From: Robertmurraya korlensis NBRC 107688
GTDB taxonomy: Bacteria > Bacillota > Bacilli > Bacillales > Cytobacillaceae
NCBI RefSeq assembly: GCF_001591645.1
Contig: NZ_BCVH01000030.1
Span: forward strand, 1 to 46,433
Direction of reading: 5' to 3'
DNA: 46,433 nucleotides
The translations under genes were made by a program, and so were the position numbers. Below are positions 40,355 to 46,433 of the stretch, piece after piece. Position 1 is the first letter of the stretch. Every line of letters starts with the position of its first letter. The notes below the pieces were generated by a model. The model was not told the DNA's origin and did not search any database. It saw nothing but the letters and a program-made list of their open reading frames with translations.

Positions 40355-41206
40355 ATGGGATTTCATCGTGAACCAAATACATTTATTAGCCAAGTCAGTT
40401 TAAAAGTAGAAAGCTTGGAACGGTCGCTTACCTTCTACAAGGAGGTTATCGGTCTACAGGTATTACATCAAACAAAAAGTACCGCAGATTTCACAGCAGA
40501 CGGAAAAACAGTGCTTGTTACTATTCAACAGCCTGATGATGTTGTTCCAAAGCAAGGAAGAACAACAGGCCTGTATCACTTTGCGTTACTTTTACCAACA
40601 CGTGCGGATTTAGGAAGATTATTAAAGCATTTTCTCCAGGTACGCTATCCATTACAGGGTGCATCCGATCATTTGGTGAGTGAAGCCATTTATTTAGCTG
40701 ATCCAGATGGGAATGGAATTGAAGTGTATGCTGACAGACCTGCTTCTGGTTGGAGTTGGAATAATGGAGAAGTAGAAATGGCCACGGTCGCGTTAGATGC
40801 GGACAGCCTTCTTACTGAGGGAGAAGGCGAAGCGTGGAACGGAATGCCAGCTGGAACGATTATGGGTCATATCCATCTTCATGTGTCGGAGTTACAGAAA
40901 ACAGAAGAGTTTTATACAAGGGGACTTGGTTTCGAAGTTGTCACTCGTTATGGAGGTCAGGCATTATTTATTTCTACAGGTAAATACCATCACCATATTG
41001 GCTTAAACACTTGGAATGGTGTAGGTGCCCCGCCTGCTGCAGAAAACAGTGTTGACATGGAATCTTATACAATGGTGTTTCCGAGCGAAGAAAAGAGAGA
41101 GCAGATCATTTCTCAGTTACAAGAATTGGGCGTAACGGTTACGGAGGAAAATGGCGTGTTTGTTACGGCAGACCCTTCGGGAAATCGAATTCGATTAATA
41201 ATATAA
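40355..41206 (+). CDS. catE: VOC-family ring-cleavage dioxygenase (catechol 2,3-dioxygenase, CatE-like)
   Basis: 283 aa, against 285 for B. subtilis CatE. Two vicinal-oxygen-chelate halves: QVSLKVESLERSLTFYKEVIGL near residue 14 and MGHIHLHVSELQKTEEFYTRGLGF near 169. Metal ligand candidates are His in GHIHLHV and His in TGKYHHHIGLNTW near 210, and Glu in NGIEVYADRP for the first half. It would open catechol rings with Fe(II). A good ribosome site (AAAGGAGAG) precedes the ATG. Control by the divergent HxlR-type regulator is likely. Confidence 0.87.
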   Translation: MGFHREPNTFISQVSLKVESLERSLTFYKEVIGLQVLHQTKSTADFTADGKTVLVTIQQPDDVVPKQGRTTGLYHFALLLPTRADLGRLLKHFLQVRYPLQGASDHLVSEAIYLADPDGNGIEVYADRPASGWSWNNGEVEMATVALDADSLLTEGEGEAWNGMPAGTIMGHIHLHVSELQKTEEFYTRGLGFEVVTRYGGQALFISTGKYHHHIGLNTWNGVGAPPAAENSVDMESYTMVFPSEEKREQIISQLQELGVTVTEENGVFVTADPSGNRIRLII

Positions 41207-41213
41207 AGACTAA

Positions 41214-41250
41214 ATGCAGTGTACTCCTATAAAGGATGCGCTGCTTTTTT
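41214..41250 (+). terminator. Terminator of the catE-like gene
   Basis: GCAGTGTA pairs with TGCGCTGC, with one bulge and the inner TCCT/AGGA, around ATAA, followed by six Ts. Confidence 0.7.
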
Positions 41251-41253
41251 ACT

Positions 41254-41281
41254 TGACAGAAACCTATGAAATTATTATATT
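41254..41281 (+). promoter_or_regulatory. Sigma-A promoter of the nhaC-like operon
   Basis: TTGACA (41254-41259) and TATATT (41276-41281) with a 16-bp spacer. Transcription from here gives a 5' leader of about 130 nt. Confidence 0.65.
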
Positions 41282-41324
41282 AGTAACATACTTTAATGCT
41301 AAAAAGCGTTTAAGTAAAATAGTA

Positions 41325-41400
41325 GAATGTGAATTAGGGTAGTAACGCAGAGCACCCTCGTCCCTATTGACGTAAGGGCTATTTATATTGTTCAAAACCT
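41325..41400 (+). ncRNA. Foldable leader upstream of nhaC, possible riboswitch or attenuator
   Basis: The leader contains TAGGG (41335-41339) that can pair with CCCTA (41362-41366), while inner segments can form GGGT/ACCC and CCCT/AGGG instead, so two folds exclude each other. The segment GTAACGCAGAGCACCCTC looks conserved-motif-like. No known class is identified by eye. Leaders of Na+/H+ antiporter genes are known sites of ion-sensing RNAs, which makes this a candidate. Confidence 0.35.
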
Positions 41401-41417
41401 TATTGGAGGAAAATATC

Positions 41418-42803
41418 ATGAATCTAGAACAAAGCGAACAAAAATTAAAACCGTTAGAAGCGTTTATTATCACCTTGATCGTTATTGGGGGAATTAGCTA
41501 TTCTCTTATATTCGCTGGTGCAGTTCCTCATATTCCCATTGTTTTAGCGATCATGGGACTGTTTCTTTACGGTATCTATAAGAAGGTCTCCGTTAAAGAA
41601 CTAGAAGAAGCGATCATTGATGGAGCTAAATCTGGAGCTGGGGCCGTATTTATTTTTCTGTTTATCGGAATGCTCATTAGTAGTTGGATGGAAAGTGGAA
41701 CGATTCCTACTTTTATCTACTTAGCGCTTGAAGTAGTCAGTGACAAATGGTTCTATGCCATTGTATTTGCGGTGACCGCAATTATTGGCATGAGTATCGG
41801 CAGTTCGTTAACAACTGCAGCAACCATTGGAGTTGCTTTTATGAGTGTTTCCACCGCGCTGGGATTATCTGATGCCATAACAGCAGGAGCCGTGATTTCT
41901 GGTGCCTTTTTTGGAGATAAAATGTCACCTCTATCAGATACCACCATTTTGGCATCTTCTACTGTTCACGTAGACTTGTTTGATCATATTAGAAATATGG
42001 CTTGGACAACGGTCCCGGCGTTTATTTTATCCTTTCTATTATTTGTTATCTTGTCACCATCGGAATCTGCTGCAAGCTTTGCTAATTTAGATCTTTTAAA
42101 AGCAAGTTTGAAAGACAATGATCTTGTTCATTGGTACTCCTTGTTACCATTTGTCGTGTTAGCACTGTTAGCTATAAAAAAGGTCCCGGCAATTATCACT
42201 TTAGCATCTGGGATTGGCACTTCCCTTATCGTTACGTTATTTTCTCAGAAGGAGATCAGCCTTCAGGGACTAATGAATACGCTTTTTGCTGGATATTCTT
42301 CCAATACAGGAGTGGAGGAAATCGATTCGATGCTTTCTAGAGGTGGGATGGAAAGTATGATGTTTTCTGTTTCCCTTATCCTTTTAGCGTTAGCCATGGG
42401 TGGTTTATTTTTTAAACTTGGTATCTTACCAGCGTTGCTTGCAGGGATAAGCGGAATGTTAAATAAGGTATGGAGTCTAGTAGTTTGGACAGCGGGAACA
42501 GCCATCACCATTAATTTCTTAGTTGGGGAACAATACCTTTCTATCCTTCTAACGGGAAGTTCGTTTAAGGAAAGGTACAAAAAGATGGGGTTACATGGAA
42601 AAAATCTTTCTAGAATTCTAGAGGATGCGGGGACCGTTGTAAATCCACTAGTTCCCTGGAGTGTGTGTGGAGTCTTTTTGACGGGAGTATTAGGGGTAGA
42701 GACATTATCTTATCTTCCTTTTACGTTCTTCTGTTTGTTGAGTCCGATCATTACCATGGTATTTGGAATGACTGGTTTTAAGCTTTCAAAGGTAGAAGAA
42801 TAA
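41418..42803 (+). CDS. nhaC: NhaC-family Na+/H+ antiporter
   Basis: 461 aa with about 11 helices. NhaC marks: GAKSGAGAVFIFLFIGMLISSWMESGTIP near residue 70, IGMSIGSSLTTAATIGVAFM near 128, GAVISGAFFGDKMSPLSDTTILAS near 160 and the DAGTVVNPLVPWS motif near 412. ATG 41418 follows GGAGGA. It exports Na+ for H+ uptake, important for life at high pH or salt; substrate may instead be an organic acid coupled to ions, as in the related MleN. It is cotranscribed with a nicotinamidase-like gene 42 bp later and is preceded by the foldable leader. Confidence 0.88.
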   Translation: MNLEQSEQKLKPLEAFIITLIVIGGISYSLIFAGAVPHIPIVLAIMGLFLYGIYKKVSVKELEEAIIDGAKSGAGAVFIFLFIGMLISSWMESGTIPTFIYLALEVVSDKWFYAIVFAVTAIIGMSIGSSLTTAATIGVAFMSVSTALGLSDAITAGAVISGAFFGDKMSPLSDTTILASSTVHVDLFDHIRNMAWTTVPAFILSFLLFVILSPSESAASFANLDLLKASLKDNDLVHWYSLLPFVVLALLAIKKVPAIITLASGIGTSLIVTLFSQKEISLQGLMNTLFAGYSSNTGVEEIDSMLSRGGMESMMFSVSLILLALAMGGLFFKLGILPALLAGISGMLNKVWSLVVWTAGTAITINFLVGEQYLSILLTGSSFKERYKKMGLHGKNLSRILEDAGTVVNPLVPWSVCGVFLTGVLGVETLSYLPFTFFCLLSPIITMVFGMTGFKLSKVEE

Positions 42804-42845
42804 CCTTACAATGAGGATACGACTAATTCCTGAGGAGTGTAAACG

Positions 42846-43391
42846 ATGACGAAGAGAGCTTTGATTAGTATCGATTATACGAATGATTTTGTTGTGGGTG
42901 CTTTACCTTGTGGAGAGCCTGGAATAGCTATCGAAGGCGAAATCACCAAGATAACGGAGGAATTTATCAGCAAAGGCGAGTATGTGGTGTTCGCGATTGA
43001 TCTGCATAAAGAGGGAGATCATTATCATCCAGAAACCGAACTGTATCCTCCTCACAATATCGAAGGTACAGAAGGTAGGCATTTATATGGTTCATTAAAC
43101 GCGTTGTATCTCCAGTACAAGGAGAAGGAACATGTGTATTGGATGGATAAAACACGCTACAGTGCTTTTGCTGGGACGGATCTAGAAATCAAGCTAAGAG
43201 AGCGCGGCATCACAGAGGTCCATTTAGTGGGTGTTTGCACAGATATTTGCGTGTTACATACAGCTGTGGATGCTTATAACAAGGGCTTTAAAATCGTCAT
43301 TCATGAAAAAGCTGTTGCAAGCTTTAATCAAGCCGGACATGATTGGGCGTTAGGACATTTTAAAGGAAGCATGAATGCAAAGATCTTATAG
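42846..43391 (+). CDS. Isochorismatase-like cysteine hydrolase, nicotinamidase type
   Basis: 181 aa. The catalytic triad of nicotinamidase/isochorismatase hydrolases can be placed: Asp 10 in ISIDYTNDF, Lys near 95 in YWMDKTRYSAF, and Cys near 129 to 133 in LVGVCTDICVLHTA, with the cis-peptide before it. Metal ligand candidates are in FAIDLHKEGDHYHPE near 49-63. It would turn nicotinamide into nicotinate for NAD salvage. GAGGAG precedes the ATG. The link with the antiporter upstream is not explained by known physiology. Confidence 0.87.
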   Translation: MTKRALISIDYTNDFVVGALPCGEPGIAIEGEITKITEEFISKGEYVVFAIDLHKEGDHYHPETELYPPHNIEGTEGRHLYGSLNALYLQYKEKEHVYWMDKTRYSAFAGTDLEIKLRERGITEVHLVGVCTDICVLHTAVDAYNKGFKIVIHEKAVASFNQAGHDWALGHFKGSMNAKIL

Positions 43392-43456
43392 CTTGCTCCT
43401 TAGTGCTGAAAATATAGCAATAACTCGAAGGTTACTGTTACAATCATAAGTATTTT

Positions 43457-43480
43457 GCCCCCGAAGATAGGGGGTTTTTC
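43457..43480 (+). terminator. Terminator of the nhaC operon
   Basis: CCCCC (43458-43462) pairs with GGGGG (43470-43474), loop GAAGATA, followed by TTTTTC. Confidence 0.8.
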
Positions 43481-43532
43481 TATGTGACTTTATTCCATAT
43501 AAAACGTATAAGTTGTTATAGAGAGAGATTCA

Positions 43533-43973
43533 TTGTATAATTCATTTCATAACTATCACGTGACGGTTTGGAGGGACTCCATTGGGACTGAGAAATTGAG
43601 AATTGGCGAATTAGCTGAAATAGCAAAGGTTACAAAAAGAACCATTGACCATTATACCAATCTAGGACTGTTAAAAGTAGAACGTTCCACTTCAAATTAT
43701 CGATACTATGATAAGTCTGCTATTGAGCGACTTCATTTTATTGAAAAATGCAAAAAAGACGGAATGTCACTTGAAAAAATAAAAGAAACAGTTGTAGAAA
43801 AGGATGCAGAAGAGATCGATGTTCTTGAACTCAGATTGAAGATTCAAGGATTAGAGAAAGAGGTCACAGATGTATTGGCTCATCTTGATCAAAAGGATTT
43901 AAAAAATATAAAAAAGAATGTGTCGAATGAGAGTCTTTCATTAATACAGACACTTTTGTTATTAATACATTAA
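43533..43973 (+). CDS. MerR-family regulator
   Basis: Up to 146 aa. The MerR helix-turn-helix is KLRIGELAEIAKVTKRTIDHYTNLGLL, followed by RYYDKSAIERLHFIEKCKKDGMSLEKIKE and a dimerisation coiled coil. MerR proteins normally begin 2-4 residues before the RIGELA segment, so about 20 extra residues at the N terminus (from TTG 43533) may not be real; no later start has a good ribosome site, and the start is unsure. Only one Cys is seen, so it is not a typical CueR-type metal sensor. It lies 53 bp before the CorC/MpfA-type gene; a MerR gene beside yhdP/mpfA is also found in B. subtilis. Control of that gene is plausible. Confidence 0.82.
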   Translation: MYNSFHNYHVTVWRDSIGTEKLRIGELAEIAKVTKRTIDHYTNLGLLKVERSTSNYRYYDKSAIERLHFIEKCKKDGMSLEKIKETVVEKDAEEIDVLELRLKIQGLEKEVTDVLAHLDQKDLKNIKKNVSNESLSLIQTLLLLIH

Positions 43974-43992
43974 ACTTTTGTTTTACTATACT

Positions 43993-44029
43993 GGGAGGTG
44001 TAGGTCTTACTTAGTAAGACCGATCGTTG
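43993..44029 (+). promoter_or_regulatory. Ribosome binding site split from its TTG start by a hairpin
   Basis: GGAGGTG (43994-44000) is followed after 2 nt by a perfect 8-bp hairpin, GGTCTTAC (44003-44010) / GTAAGACC (44014-44021), then 5 nt and TTG (44027). Linear spacing is 26 nt; with the hairpin folded it is an ideal 7 nt. Confidence 0.65.
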
Positions 44030-45322
44030 ACGACTGTAAATTTACTTTTGATTGCTTTATTAATTGCTTTAACTGCTTTTTTCGTAGCTACAGAGTTTGC
44101 TATTGTTAAGATTCGTGTATCAAGAATTGATCAATTGATTGCTGAAGGGAAAAAGGGAGCACTATCTGCTAAAAAAGTGGTGACGCATTTAGATGAGTAT
44201 TTATCTGCATGCCAATTAGGGATTACGATTACTGCTTTGGGATTAGGGTGGCTAGGTGAACCAACGGTTGAAAAAATACTCCATCCATTATTTGAGCATT
44301 TCCATATAAATGTTTCTTTGACAGAAATTTTATCATTTGGAATTGCTTTTGCCTTAGTTACATTTTTACATGTGGTTGTAGGTGAACTTGCACCCAAAAC
44401 TTTTGCGATCCAAAAAGCAGAGACCGTTACTTTATTATTTGCTGGAGCGATCATTTGGTTCTACCGAATCATGTACCCGATTATCTGGTTCTTAAATGGT
44501 TCAGCACGTAAGCTGGTGGGGCTTTTCGGATTAAAGCCTGCTTCTGAACATGAATTAGCTCACTCCGAGGAAGAATTAAGAATCCTTTTATCCGAGAGTT
44601 ATAAAAGTGGAGAAATTAATAAAAACGAACTAAAGTACATGAATAATATTTTTGAATTTGATGAGAGAATTGCGAAAGAGATCATGGTCCCTCGAACAGA
44701 GATGGTTTCTATTTCAATCGATGAAACATATGCCAATATATTAGCAACCATTAAGTCAGAGAACTATACTCGTTATCCGGTTGAAAACGGTGATAAAGAT
44801 AATATCGTTGGCTTTATTAATGTAAAAGAATTATTAACTGCTGATATTTCAGAGGAAGAGAAACGGGAGGGCTTTGAAGTTCAGCATTATATTAACCCGA
44901 TCATTCGTGTGATTGAGACGGTTCCTATTCACGATTTATTGGTAAAAATGCAAAAAGAAAGAACACATATTGCGATATTAATAGATGAATATGGTGGGAC
45001 ATCTGGTATTGTAACGGTTGAGGATATCTTAGAAGAAATAGTCGGGGAAATCCGCGATGAGTTTGATGAAGATGAACTACCTGACATTCGAAAATTGAAA
45101 GAAGACCACTATATCGTCGATACTAAACTATTAGTTGAAGACGTGAATAATCTGTTAAACACATCCTTATCCAATGAGGATGTGGATACGATTGGTGGGT
45201 GGTTCATGACACAGAACATGGAATCACAGATTGGCTCAGAAATAGAAGCGGAAGGATATGTGTTTAAAGTCCAGAAGAAGGATGGACACCATATTCAATA
45301 TTTAGAAATTATAAGAGCATAA
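44027..45322 (+). CDS. CorC/HlyC-type CNNM transporter (MpfA/YhdP-like Mg2+ efflux)
   Basis: 431 aa. An N-terminal CNNM (DUF21) membrane domain with about four helices ([24 protein letters not shown] near residue 14, [21 protein letters not shown] near 60, [17 protein letters not shown] near 112), two CBS domains from about 205 to 335 ([37 protein letters not shown]), and a C-terminal CorC_HlyC domain. B. subtilis MpfA (YhdP) of this family exports Mg2+. The only possible start is TTG 44027, since a stop lies 4 codons upstream, and the family's usual N terminus agrees. The unusual hairpin in its ribosome site may tie translation to conditions. Confidence 0.9.
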   Translation: MTTVNLLLIALLIALTAFFVATEFAIVKIRVSRIDQLIAEGKKGALSAKKVVTHLDEYLSACQLGITITALGLGWLGEPTVEKILHPLFEHFHINVSLTEILSFGIAFALVTFLHVVVGELAPKTFAIQKAETVTLLFAGAIIWFYRIMYPIIWFLNGSARKLVGLFGLKPASEHELAHSEEELRILLSESYKSGEINKNELKYMNNIFEFDERIAKEIMVPRTEMVSISIDETYANILATIKSENYTRYPVENGDKDNIVGFINVKELLTADISEEEKREGFEVQHYINPIIRVIETVPIHDLLVKMQKERTHIAILIDEYGGTSGIVTVEDILEEIVGEIRDEFDEDELPDIRKLKEDHYIVDTKLLVEDVNNLLNTSLSNEDVDTIGGWFMTQNMESQIGSEIEAEGYVFKVQKKDGHHIQYLEIIRA

Positions 45323-45338
45323 TAGTATAATAGTGTAG

Positions 45339-45372
45339 GACTTGGATTACTTTCCAAGTCTATTTTCAATTT
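45339..45372 (+). terminator. Terminator of the CorC/MpfA-type gene
   Basis: GACTTGGA (45339-45346) pairs with TCCAAGTC (45353-45360), followed by TATTTTC and further Ts. Confidence 0.75.
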
Positions 45373-45390
45373 TTATTAAGGAGTGAGTTG

Positions 45391-46206
45391 GTGGAAGAAA
45401 TATTAATCATAGTAAAATATGCATTTTTAGGAGCGCTACAAGGTTTTACAGAACCTATTCCAGTTTCCTCTAGTGGACACTTGGTGCTCGTTCAAGAGTT
45501 TTTAGGAATCCAAGTGGCTGAAGGGGATTTTAGCTTTGAAGTATTAATGAATTTTGCATCACTTTTGGCTGTATTACTTATTTACCGAGAGGATCTTATA
45601 AGACTAGCGAAAAACGGAAGCAAATATATGGTTAAAAGGGATCCAAGTGATAAGAATGATTTTCTTTTTATCGTTTATTTAATCATTGGTACGATTCCTG
45701 CTGGTGTGATCGGGATCCTGTTGGAAGATACAATCTCTAGTTATTTCAGAGGAATTGCTCCGATTGGTGGAGCTTTAGTAGTAACAGGAGTAGCCCTATG
45801 GTTGATTAGAAATCTTAAGGGAACAAAAGGCGACCGAGGCTTAACGGTTAGAGATGCGCTTATTGTTGGGTTCGCTCAAGCGGTTGCGTTAATTCCCGGA
45901 ATAAGTCGCTCGGGTGCAACGATTGTTGCTGCGATGGGAATAGGGATGAAAAGAGAAACAGCCTTACGATTCTCCTTCCTTCTATATATTCCCGTTAGCT
46001 TAGGAGCGATCGTGTTAAAAGTTGGCGACATGCAATTGGGAGAAATGTTCATACCTTATTTCGTGGCGTTTGTGATGTCACTCCTGTTATCCTATTTCTC
46101 ATTAAAATGGTTTATGGGGATTATGGAGCGAGGGAATCTGAAGTATTTCGCTTACTACTGTTTTATTGTGGGACCGTTGGTGTTGGTATTAGCCCAGTTT
46201 TCATAA
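45391..46206 (+). CDS. uppP: Undecaprenyl-diphosphatase UppP (BacA family)
   Basis: 271 aa, a membrane enzyme with about eight helices that turns undecaprenyl diphosphate into the monophosphate to recycle the lipid carrier of cell-wall synthesis; excess gives bacitracin resistance. The two active-site segments are [17 protein letters not shown] near residue 20 and [15 protein letters not shown] near 170. The first differs from the common E-x-LP-VSSTGHL form ([11 protein letters not shown]), seen also in some Bacillus paralogues. GTG 45391 has AAGGAG at 7 bp; TTG 45388 is too close. A repeat region follows directly, with no terminator seen. Confidence 0.92.
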   Translation: MEEILIIVKYAFLGALQGFTEPIPVSSSGHLVLVQEFLGIQVAEGDFSFEVLMNFASLLAVLLIYREDLIRLAKNGSKYMVKRDPSDKNDFLFIVYLIIGTIPAGVIGILLEDTISSYFRGIAPIGGALVVTGVALWLIRNLKGTKGDRGLTVRDALIVGFAQAVALIPGISRSGATIVAAMGIGMKRETALRFSFLLYIPVSLGAIVLKVGDMQLGEMFIPYFVAFVMSLLLSYFSLKWFMGIMERGNLKYFAYYCFIVGPLVLVLAQFS

Positions 46207-46244
46207 TAGGATCTGAAAGACAGAAGGATATTGGATCAATGAGG

Positions 46245-46433
46245 TTCATCAGGCTGATGAGGATCAAAAGGAGCGGTGAATCTGTTGGAAAAGAAGTTCA
46301 TTGGGCTTATGAAGATCAAAAGGAGCGGTGAATCTGTTGGAAAAGAAGTTCATCGAGCTGATGAAGATCAAAAGGAGCGGTGAATCTGTTGGAAAAGAAG
46401 TTCATCGAGCTGATGAAGATCAAAAGGAACGGT
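46245..46433 (+). repeat. 52-bp tandem repeats carrying a ribosome site and start codon
   Basis: Unit = 17-bp part (46245, 46297, 46349, 46401) plus 35-bp part (46262, 46314, 46366, 46418; the last is cut by the window end). The 35-bp parts are identical in the first three copies; the 17-bp parts drift in the older copies. Each complete 35-bp part holds AAAGGAG and a TTG followed by GAAAAGAAG. A length of 52 is not a multiple of three. Confidence 0.9.
46389..46433 (+). CDS. Start of the next gene, cut by the window end
   Basis: TTG 46389, in the third full repeat, is preceded by AAAGGAG (46372-46378) and opens the frame MEKKFIELMKIKRNG, still open at the window end. In the fourth copy the ribosome site is changed from GGAGCGG to GGAACGG, which fits its being coding sequence rather than a start region. 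Too short to name. The N terminus is basic and amphipathic. Starts in the two earlier copies (46285, 46337) run in other frames; the first ends at a TGA in the third copy after 32 codons. Confidence 0.5.
   Translation, partial: MEKKFIELMKIKRNG

Noticed and set aside
43994-44021. Treating the palindrome before the CorC-type gene only as a MerR operator
   Set aside because: It lies inside the ribosome binding region downstream of a perfect Shine-Dalgarno, and its removal gives ideal spacing; a DNA role is not excluded but is less direct.
46107-46331. A 74-codon open frame overlapping the end of uppP
   Set aside because: It is a shadow of uppP and then crosses the repeats out of frame; no ribosome site.
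46245-46433. CRISPR array or minisatellite protein repeat
   Set aside because: The units are contiguous with no unique spacers, and 52 bp is not a codon multiple; each unit has a ribosome site and start codon instead.

Overview
The window comes from a spore-forming, low-GC member of the Bacillaceae. It encodes an alpha/beta-type small acid-soluble spore protein. Ribosome binding sites are strong AGGAGG types with frequent TTG and GTG starts, and there are CcpA cre-like sites, Fur boxes and many relatives of Bacillus subtilis genes (DctSR/DctP, LmrAB, CatDE, YxjG/H, MpfA). I see no rRNA, tRNA, insertion sequence, prophage or CRISPR array.

Layout. (1) 1-1820, minus strand: a small unrecognised protein, a CaCA Na+/Ca2+-type exchanger and a spore SASP. 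(2) 1900-7100: a C4-dicarboxylate module with malic enzyme, a DctR/DctS two-component system and a divergent DctA-type symporter, marked by three cre-like sites. (3) 7200-8970: a Gly/Tyr/Pro-rich protein and an MFS transporter. (4) 9180-18014: an iron and envelope region. A lipoprotein gene carries a Fur box between the -35 and -10 of its promoter. A four-gene glycolipid-type cassette follows (epimerase, flippase-like protein, phosphodiesterase, GT2), then a second Fur box with an exported anchored protein and an FTR1 iron permease, then a GT-C-like membrane protein. (5) 18214-22998: a hybrid sensor kinase, a CheR methyltransferase and a receiver-kinase. (6) 23149-26977: an AraC regulator with a secreted esterase, a thioredoxin-fold protein and two small membrane proteins. 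(7) 27019-30537: a LysR regulator divergent from a MetE-like enzyme and an aromatic-acid-type MFS symporter. (8) 30585-32651: a TetR regulator with a DHA2 drug exporter (LmrA/LmrB type).

(9) 32965-39039 is the most interesting part, an arsenic island with two arms. The minus arm holds an ArsR regulator and two tiny Cys-Cys proteins, with four ATCAA-N6-TTGAT operators. The plus arm is arsR2-arsB-arsC-arsD-arsA, then a HesB/IscA-like gene whose conserved Cys codon is an in-frame TGA followed by a SECIS-like hairpin (a candidate selenoprotein), then a protein phosphatase. Vicinal Cys-Cys pairs, a natural ligand for As(III), recur in six of these proteins.

(10) 39050-41250: quinone/catechol stress genes (DoxX, HxlR-type regulator, CatE-type dioxygenase) with a perfect Rex/FNR-like palindrome. 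(11) 41254-43480: an NhaC antiporter with a long foldable leader, and a nicotinamidase-like hydrolase. (12) 43533-46206: a MerR regulator, a CorC/MpfA-type Mg2+ efflux protein with a hairpin inside its ribosome binding region, and UppP. The window ends in a 52-bp tandem repeat that multiplies the ribosome binding site and first codons of the next gene.
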